A DNA stretch of 64,000 nt from Dermatemys mawii (taxonomy: Eukaryota; Chordata; Testudines; Dermatemydidae), in assembly GCA_007922305.1 (NCBI GenBank), contig ML677335.1:36896642-36960641 (forward strand), read 5' to 3'. The notes below the pieces were generated by a model. The model worked only from the letters and a program-made list of their open reading frames with translations. It did no database searches and had not been told where the DNA came from. Numbering within the stretch: position 1 is the stretch's first letter; each line of letters begins with the position of its first letter. Position numbers and translations under genes: made by a program. This document shows positions 22,700-33,440 of this stretch, one piece after another.

Positions 22700-24750
22700 G
22701 ATGGTGCTGGGCTGTTCTCTCTCAACCTCCCGGTGGTGGTAGCTCTATTTAACCAGATGCTGCCTCCAGTTAGCTGGGCAGATTTTAAAGTCCTGCTGCC
22801 AGAGTTACCTCGTCTCCCCTGACGAGGAGGACTGACAAACTCTGTCTCGTGGTGCCTTGGGCTGCAGTGAAGACCTGGATCTCGTGTTCAGCCACTAACT
22901 CAAAAAGAGAGGGCAAGAACCAGGCTCTGGTAAGTTTCCTTCCTCCAGGAGGACACGGTGAGAAACGGCCACTGATTGTGCTGCCTCTGGATGTTCAGGC
23001 TATTGATCCTCCAGAGAGCCACTGAACTTTCAGCGTGAGGGTTTGCCCTGCAGAACACGATGCTTAACACTCGCTGCCGGGTCTTCACCAGTCGCAGGAG
23101 GTGGCTTTTCTTCTTAGCCAGAGCCCATGCCCATGAGCCTCATGTGGGCGAGTCAGTGCCGGAGGACCTGCAGCCTGCGCTGCGCTGCGCTGGGCTGGGC
23201 GAGCCGGGATTTCGCGGCTGGAAGTTGCAGAAAGGGTTCGCTTGGTCCTTGTGGTTGGTGGAGCTGCAGATTTCCTAATGAGCCTGCCGGTGCAGGCGGG
23301 GGTCCTTCCCCTGGCGGCGGAGCCGTGAATCACTCAGCCCCCCGCAGCAAATGGACGGGCTGCTCTTCCCCACATAATGAATAAATTGCAGCCGGCGGGG
23401 AGGAGTGTGAAAGCGACACGGGGGGTTGGAGGGGAAGAGAGATCTCGAGGAGAGACTGTTTTATCGGATCCACCCACCGCATCCTCTGGGCACAGGAGAG
23501 AGGCTCGGGTTTGCAAAAAAGGGGGAGGGCGAGGGGCTGACCCAGGAGCCGAGCCCGAGGGGGAGTCTGGGCATCCCCTAAGCAGGGCAGTGGCGGGAGC
23601 TCATAGAGGAGAGGAACCACAGGGGATGACAGGGAAAGGGGAGGGGGAGAGAACAAGGGGCGCGGAGGAAGGTAGGTAAAGCCACAGAAACGACCCAGGT
23701 GTGAGACACAAAGGAGGCACGATTCGGCCCAGCCACTCGAAGGTAATGAACATGCAGTGGATTAAAAGAAGCCGCCCCCCAGATACATTAAAGGTGTTGA
23801 ATAATTAATCCTTGGGAGAGGAGAGATTTTTGCTGGATGGCGGGAGGATGCTGTTAGAGGCGATCTCCACCTGGCAAGCGCCCAAAGTAACCCAAACTCA
23901 TCCTGCTTATTAGTGAAAAGCCACTTTTCAACCACAAGCGAAGACCCTTTAACAACAGACGAGCTTGCTCAGCTGGGGAGCTCAGCTCCTGCAAACAAAC
24001 GCCGCACGGACCAGCTGAGCTCCTAGTTACTGTCTGTGATACCGGCCGACGGCACCAGGGGCACCTCGCCCAAGCCCCCCCGACAGCGATTTCCGACCGG
24101 GAACAGGCTGCCAGGAGGCTTCCGCCTCAGCCCCTCGCCCGGTAATCTCGACTCGAGATCTGGGAGCCGACAAACGCAATCCGATGGCGGGAATGGCTCA
24201 TTTAAAACAATCTAGCCCAGGACATGGGGGGCTCTAAAATCGATTTGCAAACAGCCGCCCTATTTCCGCCATCAAAGCGAGGAGCACTTTCTGGTGCTAG
24301 CAGTTCCAGTGAGTTCTGGTCTCAGGTATTTTTGTTTGGGTGCGGGCGGGGGGGGGGTTCGGTGTACATGAAGCGTTATTCAAAGCCCATTACTTTAATA
24401 CCGGGGCATTTCCAACATCAAGACTATCCCCCAGGTGCCAGCCAGGGAGCGGGCACGACCTTTCCCCACGCAGCTGAGCCCTCCCCTGCTGTGTTCTCAT
24501 GCACCGTACAGCTCGCCGAGAACAATGCCAAGGGCCACTGGTGCTGACTCAGGGGTGACGACTGCAGGACTGTCTGTCCTACCAGCAAGCTCGCCTTTGC
24601 TCCAGTAATGCGCTAGCTCGCCAGGCTTCTGCCGCACTTGCCTGGTTCTCGTCACCAGGTTATCGGTGGGTGAACCGGTGTCTATTACCTGCTGCCTTTG
24701 CGCGCGCACCCGATTCTTCAAGGAAAACATGGTGTTCATATCGCTCCCTT
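22700..24750. promoter_or_regulatory. CpG island / probable promoter region
   Basis: This is the only long GC- and CpG-rich tract in the window. It has dense CpG at 23060-23400, 23500-23680, 24020-24190 and 24590-24720, and GC-box-like GGGGCGG/GGCGGGG strings (for example in 24340-24360). It sits just upstream of the candidate - strand signal-peptide exon. It also holds a possible + strand exon with a CTG|GTAAGT donor (22929/22930). This is the pattern of a bidirectional vertebrate promoter. The open frames on both strands here are long only because of the base composition. Confidence 0.65.
22780..22929 (+). other. Possible + strand non-coding first exon
   Basis: A TATTTAA box (22746-22752) is followed by transcribed-looking sequence that ends at a strong donor, CTG|GTAAGT, after 22929. 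There is no convincing start codon in it. It could be the first exon of a divergent lncRNA or a 5' UTR exon of a gene to the right. The evidence is only the donor and the promoter context. Confidence 0.25.
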
Positions 24751-26665
24751 CAATTCTGCCTGTGCATCGGGGTGGTGGGATAACCCTGCGATATTATGTG
24801 GTGGATGGAAGGATCCTTTTCACTAGTACCGCGGTGAAGGACCAGAGATAACTGATTTAACCTGGAACTTTGCCCAGCCACACTTCAAACACCTTCATTT
24901 CCCAGGACTAAACAGAAAGATTTCTCTTTCACACTCCCCAAAAGAAAAGTTGACAACCTCTCCACACACCCCACCCCACACACAAACTCCGGAACCAACA
25001 AACTGATGATAGTCCTCTCCAATATGCACCCACATATAAACAATTACAATGAACTTAGCAATGAAATCCTCCTACACAGTGGGGAGTGCAGGAATATTAC
25101 ACATTGATCGCACTTGGCTACTTGTTTTAACATGACCAAGTTTCTTTAATCTGAACTGCCAGGTCATTGCAATAACATTTCAATGTCCCCAAAAAAGATA
25201 TTCTACCTTTCTCTCAAATACGGAGTTTATCCTCCACTGTTGCACCGTTGTGAAGTGTGGGATGGGCAATAGTCAAACCTGCAGCAAGATTAAAGAGCAA
25301 TGGGATCTTTGTCTCAGGAGAGATTCCCTCTCTTTCAATGGGACCAAACACAATGGTACAGTACTTATGGTGCCATTTTTATCCCTCAAAAAGGGATAAT
25401 AATGGAATGGAGATCAACACTAGCCAGTTTTATAAATGAATTGAGTTTGAATTACAGAGAGGGCACTTGATGGACAGTGAACATAAGGGTCAATCTCGCA
25501 AAGTTTAAGCTCTTGAGTAACTTTACTCACATGCATAAGTCTATGAAGAACTGAGTCCTTAGAGGAGCCTGACAAAAGGTAAGAAACAGTGTTAGGGAAG
25601 GATACTCATGATGTATAGAAAACAACAGTTTAGTATTAAATCAGTGCTTACCTTAAATCATGTTTTTAAAAGCTCACACTAACACAAATCAATTCTGATA
25701 TCATCTAAAATAAGGCAATATCATCTGCACTGAAAAATATCAATTCCCATCGAGGACACAAAGTGACTTCCTGGAAGAATTTCAATGACTTCAAATTTCT
25801 CTTGGCATCTCAACAACTGCAGCCAAATACGCATTCATGTGCCAGATACAGGCTCCATTTCAAAGCTGTCTGCATTACAACTGGTTATGTAAACTGTCGT
25901 GTCATTCATCCCAGAGAGAAGACTTAAGGTTGCTGTGAGAATCTTCTCTCTGAATTCCCAGATTTTTGAATGATTAAAATCTTATCCTGAACACTAACTC
26001 AACATTCACACCTGTTTTAACAGGGAAATGGGCTAAATGACTTAACAGGCTTTGCCCATCTCTAATTTCTGGTTTATCCCCCATCCTTTGCAATCTAAGA
26101 TAGAAATACTGTACCATCAAGTCCCTTATGAGTAGGTTAAATCATTTCTGATGCAGCCAAAGTTAAAACAGGAGACTGACTCATTTTTCTGTGTACCTGA
26201 TGCAACATTTAAACAAACAATATGTTCCAATAATAAATATTTTCAAATGATGTTTCACATGCAAGTTTGATGAGTTTTTACTCTAAAAACATTGTTTTGC
26301 ATTGTTATGTGATCAGAAGGACTTTCTGTAAAAGCCACATAGATGGTCCTATTAATCAGCATTGCAACACACCAACCAAAAAAGTTAACCCAAAACAAGA
26401 AGGATTAAGGCTCACTCTTGGTCCTCTGGGAACGGCTAACGAACCATCACATTTTACACTTTTAACAAGGTACAATTGTGAGTATGATAAGTGAAAGAGA
26501 TCTGTCTTTCAGAAACTGGCTAAAACCTCATTTCAACTCTTAACACCCAACACCTAACTCTGTGTTATAGGAAGGCACGGGACCCTTTCTTAACAATTTT
26601 CTGCATTCTTTTTCCTCCAGACAAACTCATTGGGCTATATTCTGCCCTCAAGTACTGTAGAGTAA
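24751..26665. other. Gene-free stretch right of the CpG island
   Basis: GC content falls back to the background level. There is a short CA/CCCCA-rich tract near 24960-24990. No exon or bounded repeat was recognised before the second Harbinger element. Confidence 0.5.
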
Positions 26666-26995
26666 GGGCACATCTACATTGTCCGTTACAGAGCCACTCA
26701 GAGAGAGCTGAAGGAAAATCGCAGTTGTGTGTTCACACTGTCAGCTGCTGAGCAATAGCATGTTCACACTTGTGGTGCCATTCAGAACAGTGCACGCTGG
26801 GCAGCTATCCCACAGAGCAGCTCTTTCTTTTTTGCTGCTAAGACTTGTGGGAAGGCAGAGAGGGTCATGGGTCATCCTGGGTCTGTCCCAATGCCTTCTC
26901 ATCCCAGCAATCCCTGTGCTTCCATCTGCATTTGGAGCCATCTTTCAATGGTTTGTGTACTGCACACCCTGCCCTGCCTCTTTCTGGCTGCAGGA

Positions 26996-28199
26996 ATGGA
27001 TCCTGAGCTATTGACAAGAATGCTGGTCGCACTAACTAACAAGTCACGAGTGACAGTGGAGTTACTTTTTAAACTACAAAGGCAAGAGGAGTGTGACATT
27101 GATGTCACCATGCGTAGTAGCTATGACATGAGATTTCTCGTGGTATTCACAGAGATGCTGAGCACTATGGAACACCGCTTTGGGGCTCGGGAAACAAACA
27201 CTGAGTGGTGGGATCACACTGTCATTCAGGTCCAGGATGATGAGCAGTGGCTGCAGAACTTTTGCATGAGGAAAGCCATATTCATGGGACTGTGATGAGC
27301 TTGCACCAACCCTATGGTGGAAGGACAGAAGAATGAAAGCTGCCCTGCCACTGGAGAAGTGCATGGCAATTGTGCTGCGGAAGTTGGCTACTCCAGACTG
27401 CTACCGTTCAGTCACTAACCAGTTCGGAGTGGGAAAGTCAACTCCTAGGCTCGTGTTGATGCAAATGTGCAGGGCCATTAATCACATCCTGCTCTGAAAG
27501 ACCGTGACTCCGGGCAATGTGTGAGAGATTGTGGCTGGCTTTGCACAAATGGGTCTCCCTAACTGCGGAGGGGTGATAGATGGGATGCACATTCCAGTTC
27601 TGGCACCAGAGCACCTGGCCACCGAGCACATTAATCGCAAGGGCTATTTCTCTATGATTCTCCAGGCACTTGAGGATCACCATGGGCATTTCATGGACAT
27701 TAACGCAGGCTGGTCCAGAAAGGTGCATGACATATGCATCTTTGGGAACATTAGCCTGTTCAAGAAGCTGCAAGCTGGGACATTCTTCCCGGACCAGAAG
27801 GTCACTGGGGGAAGTCAAAATGCCCATTGTGATCCTGGGAGACCCTACCTACCCCTTAATGCCATGGCTCATGAAGCTGTACATGGGGCAACTTGGCAGC
27901 AAAAGGAGTGGTTAAACAACAGGCTGAGCAAACGCAGAATGACTGTGAAGTGTGCATTTGGCCATTTAAAAGCCCACTGTTGATGCCTGTATGGGAAGCT
28001 GGACATGGCTGATGATAATATTCCTATGTTTATAGCTGTGTGCTGTGCACTCCATAATATTTGTGAAGGGAAGGGTGAAACCTTCACTCAGGGCTGGACT
28101 GCAGAAGCTCACCACCTGGAGGCTGAGTTTGAACAACCAGGGCTATTAGAGGGGAACAGGGGCCACAAGGATCAGGGATGTTTTGAGGCAGCAATCTGA
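26996..28199 (+). pseudogene. Harbinger DDE transposase, multiply broken, catalytic Glu replaced
   Basis: The ATG at 26996 opens MDPELLTRMLVAL. A WWDHTV...DEQWLQNFCMRKA block, a helix-turn-helix-like YRSVTNQFGVGKST (near 27410) and a DDE_Tnp_4 domain follow. The first Asp is in GGVIDGMHIPV (near 27570). The second, in VILGDPTYPL, is readable only in a shifted frame (near 27825). The third position reads TVKCAFGHLK, Lys where the family has Glu (near 27945). There are stops at 27293-27295 and 27496-27498, and a TGA after VTPGN (27522-27524). Compensating frameshifts between about 27800 and 27900 and a stop after KAHC complete the damage. The copy is therefore doubly dead, by reading frame and by active site. 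Confidence 0.83.
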
Positions 28200-28489
28200 A
28201 GCTGAAAGCCACTAATACTTGTTGTTATGCTCGGGGTTGTAGTGCTTGTAATGCTAGGAGGTGATTGGTGCAGATGATGCAAGAAGGGGCCTTAAGATAG
28301 CTGTATGTATGTTGCTTTGCAGTACTCATTTTGTTTTCACTTAATAGAATAGAGATTGCTTTCAAACAAACACAATTCTTTTATTGAAAGACAACAGCCA
28401 GAGGAGAGAGTCAAAGGGAAAAAAATCATCAGCAGGGAGGGGGTGGGGGAATGGAAGGTCTCAGGAGAAGAAGGAAGGGTCCAGGATGG

Positions 28490-30309
28490 CTACAGATTTG
28501 TGTATGTCCAGGGATCATACCCAATCTTCTCCTTTGGAGTACAATGCAGAGGGTGCTGTACGTCAGCTGGGCCAAACTGCAGATGGATGAGTGTTGAGTG
28601 CAGTAGGTATTGGGAGTCCACACTGCTGGACTGTGAGGAGGGAAGAGTGGAATGCTGTGGGTAGAGAATGGAGTCAGGAGGTTGATAAGAGTGTGTTGGC
28701 GGTGTGGGGAAGGGTGCATGGGAAAGAGTTTTGTGACAGTGGCTGCAGAGGAGGGAGGGCGCAGAGCTACTCGGTTTGAAGAGGTAATATCACCTGGAAC
28801 GTGTCCGCTTGGTACTTCATAACTGTTAAGGCCTGCTCCGTGGCTTCTTTCTGCTGTGCTGCGCCCTCCTTTCATCCCTCTTCTCGCTGTCCTGCCACAT
28901 CTTCAATTCATTTTCTCAGTGGCGGACTGCATCATAACCTCACATATAAAGTCCTCCTCAGTTCTTCTTTCAAATTATTTGCAACCACTCTGCAGCCGAC
29001 AAGGGAGGCTGGTCTCCCCAAGGTCATCTCTGTGAAGTTTAAATGCAACATTTTACAGAAGCAGTATTGTTTGCAACACAGAGAACACTGATTCAGTGCT
29101 TTAAAATACAGCCAGTACTCACACACCTGACACTAACTGGCTAACCCCAGGCAAGCACACATAAGCTGCAAGCCCTGCAAAATGGTGAGTAGCTGCAGGG
29201 GCAGGGTAAATCACTGTTCCCAGACCCAGCTGTACACTGGGCATGTGGCTCTTGGGCACTTTGGGAGAGCCAGCACTGGAGGAGGAGGGCTGATAATCAT
29301 TCCTGTCCCTACATTTTCCACAGGAGCTGATCATTTTGGAAGATATCTCGCTGCTGAGGTTTAGCAAGAAATCAAGGGACGGTCTTCTCCAAGCCTCCGG
29401 CTTCCACCCTGGCTGGTATGCAGCTAGCCTTGGTGCAGCTATGGTCCCGTCCCCTTCTCCCCCCATGACAGCACAGTGGTGTGGGAAAGTTACTGTGAAT
29501 GGGGCAAGAAACAAAGCAGCTCTGCCGAGGAACCTGTGGAAGCGGATTTCCCAATATCTCCATGAGAATTCCCTGGAGATCTCTGAGGGAGGGTCCCATG
29601 AAGTGAGGAAGTGTATCAACAGCCTGTTCTGCAGCTCAGACTAGGCATGAGGTGGGAGACAGATCTTCTTTCTGCAACTCTTACCCGCAACAACTTGCTT
29701 CAGCAATTCCCAAAATCAGATCCACTTACCAGGGGCCTCCTCTTCTGTTTGCCCTCTGCCAATATCCGCCTGCTGTGACTGGCTAGGCTCCTCTGGGATA
29801 GAAAAGAACTCCTGACTGCATGAATCGCTGGCCTCCAAGTAATTGTCTGCTTCCCCCACTTCATCCAAGATTGCCTCCTCCTTGCTCGGTCCACTCTTGA
29901 CTGGCAATGAAGCCAATGAAGTACCCACAGGGGACTTTGCAGTGAAGATGGGATCACCACCGAGTATCATGTCCAGCTCTTTGTAGAACCAGCAGCACAC
30001 GGGTGCAGCACCAGAGTGGTGGTTTGCCTCCCGTGCCTTGTGGTAGGCGTTCTGCAACTCCTTCACTTTGACCCTGCACTGCAATATATCCTGGTTATGG
30101 CCCTTTTCTATTACACATCTCAAAATGTGTCCATAAGCATCAACATTCCGATGGCTAGAGCACATCTGGGACTGCACTGCCTCCTCTCCCCAAATGCCAA
30201 TGAGGTCCAGCAGTTCGACATTGCCCCAAATGGGGAATCGCTTTGTGCATGGAGCAGGCATGGCCACCTGGAAAGATGTCCTGAGACCACTGCATGCATC
30301 ACTGAGCAA
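28490..30309 (-). pseudogene. Harbinger Myb/SANT-like accessory protein, two exons
   Basis: Exon 1 (30309 to 29730; the likelier ATG is at 30261, MPAPCTKRFPIW) carries a trihelix-type Myb/SANT domain. It runs from LLDLIGIWGEEAVQSQM through CRVKVKELQNAYHKAREA to FYKELDMILGG. An acidic, Ser/Gln-rich tail ending EEEAPG follows. A GTAAGT donor (29729-29724) and a TTCACAG acceptor (ending 29030) define a 700-bp phase-1 intron. Exon 2 starts at 29029 (MTLGRPASL), should continue into a basic and coiled-coil region, and ends DPWTYTNL with TAG at 28492-28490. Exon 2 has several frame breaks. Exon 1 is open for about 190 codons, making it the best-kept coding segment in the window. Confidence 0.78.
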
Positions 30310-30664
30310 ACAGGAAGGGGACTTTCAAATTTGCAAAGGAATGTACGGGGTGGAGCTGATTGTTGGTCACCTGAGGGCAGGGCAGTAGAGTTCAAACCGA
30401 TGGCCAGAAAGGTAAGAATAGGCATTGTGGGACACCTCCCAGAGGTCAATTTCAGTGCTATCAAGGTGTCTACACTGGCAGTGCAGCGCTATAGCCCCAG
30501 TGCAGAAAGCTCTATGCCTCTTGTCAGGGTGGTTTTTCTTTTTTTAGAGCACAGCATCTTCACAGTTTCATGCACTAAGTGGCTTGGCTATGTATACACC
30601 TCAGGAATTACAGTACTCAAAGCTGCTTTACTGCGCACAAACTTGCCAGTGTAGACAGGGCTTA

Positions 30665-31847
30665 AGCACTGATCCAATTCCCATTAAAGTAAGCAGTAGT
30701 CTTTCTATTGATTTCAATGAGCACAGAATTAAGCGAAAGGCTCACATTCAGTGAAGCACTTAAACACATGCTTAAATTCTTCCCTATTCAGCAAAACAAA
30801 GGGTCTTAAGTGCACACTTAAGTGCTTTGCTGAGTGTACTTCACTAAATATGATCAATGGAGTTAAATTTCACACTTCATGTTCATGTTGAGGTGATATT
30901 TATAAGAAACACACCTTCCCTACCATGGGAGATGGAGGCTGCTATACTGATTAGGAAACTCTCCTGAATTACATCTAAAAATGTTGCATTGCAGTACTTA
31001 ATTTTATGCTAAACAATAGTTGGGTAGGGAAAGGTATCCAACTTATTGTTCACATCTTAAGTTGAATTTGCACAGCTAGCAGTTGGGACAACATTATTTT
31101 TTTGAGCAAATGGACTAGTAAGATATGATAAATATGGAGCCCTTTGGTATCAATTTTAGTTACTTTTCAGGACACAACCCCCCTGTTTTCAAAATGTCTG
31201 AAAGACTTTCGTTTCTCATATGCACATAGACATCAAAAGTGGCTAAGGTGGAAGGGAATATACTGTATTTGGTTTAATTCTAGTATTTCCTTACAAATAC
31301 TTCCCTCTTCAAATACACTGACCAGGTTTAGAGCAGGACTCACACCAGTCTCAAGGGAGTGTTTGTTTTAAGACGAGATGGCTGGAAGTGGCTGAACTTA
31401 CAGAGAAGGTGTTTTCTGCATAACAGCACCACTTCTGGTTTCATTTGACCGTTTGTCTTGTCTTGGAACAGCAAAACAAGAGATTGGTGGGAGGAATGGA
31501 TGGAGTGGAGTCAAAAGCCTGACCCAAAGGAGGAGTCTGGTAATAAGACCAAGAAAATGAAAGTAATCCCTAGAGGCCATTACTCGGATAGCCATTCAAT
31601 TATGTAGTGAAAAAGCTACAATGAACAAAGTAACCACTATAATTTTTGTCATCCTCAGAGGTTGAACCCTCAATCTCCAGATATATAAAAAAAAGCCTCT
31701 ATAGCTAATGCCTGATGATACAAAGACTTATGCATATGCTTTACTTTATGCACTGTAAGAAAATACCATTGAAGTCAATGGGACTATTCACAACGTGTAA
31801 GTTGTTGCATGATCAGAGTGAGGCTAAGTCTTCCAGTAGACATTGCA
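30665..31847. other. Gene-free stretch with a palindromic dispersed repeat
   Basis: At about 30751-30833, AGTGAAGCACTTAAACACATG is mirrored by CACTTAAGTGCTTTGCTGA, two arms of an imperfect inverted repeat around a short centre. It is a short MITE-like dispersed element of amniote genomes. CCATTGAAGTCAATGGGA occurs at 31766-31783. No gene is seen. Confidence 0.5.
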
Positions 31848-31945
31848 GAGACAAGGTGGGTGAGGTAACATCTTTTATTGGACTATCTTCTGTGGGTGAG
31901 AGAAACAAGCTTTCAAGCTACACTGAGCTCTTCTTCAGACCTGTG
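31848..31945 (-). repeat. PLE-type 3' end with a hammerhead-like core
   Basis: A short copy of a dispersed reptile repeat. Its - strand reads CTGAAGA (31938-31932), then a 5-bp stem with a 6-nt loop (31930-31915), then GAAA (31914-31911). These are the three parts of a hammerhead ribozyme core in order. The tail contains CCAATAAAAGATG. A related arrangement occurs at the end of the PLE at 50738-50775, so this is probably the 3' end of another PLE family. The rest of that element is absent here. Confidence 0.5.
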
Positions 31946-32541
31946 TTTTATCCTCCAATCTGTCCAATATTTGGTGCTCAGTGAATTCTCTCTCTCTCAG
32001 CCTTCCTCAGTGGTAATATTAGAAAGTGACCTTAAAAGTGCAAAAGCTTTCTAAGTAAGCATCACTGAAACATTTTTGAAGGTGTCATAATAAAGTTATG
32101 CCCTTGAATTACTATTTGGATCACAGTAGTGTCCAAGAAGCCAAAAGATATTAACACAAAATAGTTACTGATAAATGTGTGAAGCCAAAGCAAATAGGTC
32201 TGTGTGTACCTTCCACTGAACTCCACTGTGGTTTCTACATTTAAGAATCAAAAAATTAACCATAAAGGACCATTTAAGGCACACCTCTACTTTTAACTTT
32301 GTTTTTGCAAAATGTTGCAGCACAAATATTTTATCAGGCTAGGAACAAAACTAGTGTTATCTTAAAACTATAATTTATGTTCCAAAACTTCATGTTACAA
32401 GTAACATCTAAGTAACACAGCACTTCAGCAGCATCATATGAAAGCCCTCAGTTTATTTCACTTCCTGAATCTTGGTCACTATTTGTTCATTTCTGTGTCA
32501 GCACTCATTGAAACCAGCACTGTGTCTCTGGTGTAAACAAT
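31946..32541. other. Gene-free stretch
   Basis: No exon or repeat is recognised between the PLE-type fragment and the DIRS-like inverted repeat. Confidence 0.45.
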
Positions 32542-32863
32542 GGTTACTAACCTTTCTGGAACTGTTGTTCTTTGAGATGTGTTGCACATGTCCATTTCAA
32601 TGTAAATGCATGTGCGCTCAGAGACATTTTTCCCTCAGTGGTATCTGTTGCATAAGCTCGTGTCTTCTGGTGTCATGCATTGGTATATAGGGCACCGCCC
32701 ACCCCACACCTCCTCAGTTCCTTCTTTCCAGCCAACTCTGATGAGAGAGGTAGGAGAGTGCGTGTTAGAATGGACATGTATAACACATCTTGAAGAACAA
32801 CAGTTACGGGAAGATTAGTAACCCTTTTTCTTCCAGTGACTGCATGAGTCCATTCCAATGTAG
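32542..32863. repeat. Inverted terminal repeats of a DIRS-like element
   Basis: An arm at 32542-32598 (GGTTACTAACCTTTCTGGAA onward) is complementary to an arm at 32767-32823, with about 170 bp between. A third, partial copy in the first orientation follows at 32829-32863 (CTTCTTCCAGTGACTGCATG onward). DIRS elements carry inverted termini and an internal complementary region, which fits the neighbouring recombinase fragment. Divergence between the arms shows the copy is old. Confidence 0.6.
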
Positions 32864-33440
32864 GTGACTCCCAAGCAGTTGTACAGGTGGAGGGCTTGGA
32901 TTTACTGACATGCTGACTGCAACATAGCTTGGCAAAATCCAACATCATCCCTAGCCTGCTGAGTGATGGCATAATGAGAAGCAAATGTGTACCAACGACC
33001 AATGTCCTGAATAGGCACTTTTGCTAGAAATGCAGCTGAAGACGTTTGTGCCCTTGTGGAATGAGCAGTTAGGACAGACAGTGTGGGAAAATGCAGCAGC
33101 TCATAACATGTACAGATACACAGTGTGATCCATGATTAAATTCTCTGAGCTGAGATCGGGGAGACCTTTCATCCTATTTGCAACCACTATGAACCATGAG
33201 CCGGAGCTATTAAGATGACCCATGCCTGATCCTGCTTGATCTTCAGCAGGATCTTGTTCATGAGTGGAATAGGAAGGAATATATAATACAGTGATCTGTC
33301 CAGGGAAGAGGGAAAGCATCCGTGAGGAACGTGGGGTTTTGACCTGGATGCAGAAGCAGAACTGATGATGCTTCCTGTTGTACCTAATCATGAGCAGGTC
33401 TACCTGGCTTAAGGAGAGCTGTGTAATGCACACTGAACAG
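32830..33440 (-). pseudogene. DIRS-like retroelement, RNase H to tyrosine-recombinase fragment
   Basis: Reading the - strand from 33440 gives VDLLMIRYNRKHHQFCF, like the VDLFATxxNxxxxxFCS segment of DIRS pol. In a shifted frame, LPIPLMNKILLKIKQDQAWV (near 33235-33285) follows. Then AHSTRAQTSSAAFLAKVPIQ (near 33010-33065) and YTFASHYAITQQA (near 32965) appear. The SHY tyrosine sits where the catalytic Tyr of the recombinase is expected. Frameshifts, stops and an internal deletion (between the IQDI and YTF segments) make it non-functional. The element is severely 5'-truncated. A Gypsy-type origin is less likely because of the recombinase tail. Confidence 0.6.

Larger units (their letters stand above)
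26666..30661 (+). mobile_element. Second Harbinger DNA transposon, different family
   Basis: A 4.0-kb element. It begins GGGCACATCTACATTG after TAA (26663-26665) and ends, read from the other side, GCCCTGTCTACACTGG before TTA (30662-30664), consistent with a diverged TWA target duplication. The transposase is on + and the Myb/SANT-like gene on -, so its orientation is opposite to the first element. The gene order is the same relative to the transposase. The transposases share a conserved core but differ throughout, as do the terminal sequences, so this is another family. Both genes are inactivated. Confidence 0.85.

Noticed and set aside
23060..24547. Several 70-110 codon frames on both strands
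   Set aside because: They lie in the CpG island, where stop codons are rare. They overlap each other on opposite strands and show no domain.
29119..29619. 166-codon frame on - inside the second Harbinger
   Set aside because: It falls within the intron of the Myb-like gene (29030-29729) and has no homology to the accessory protein.
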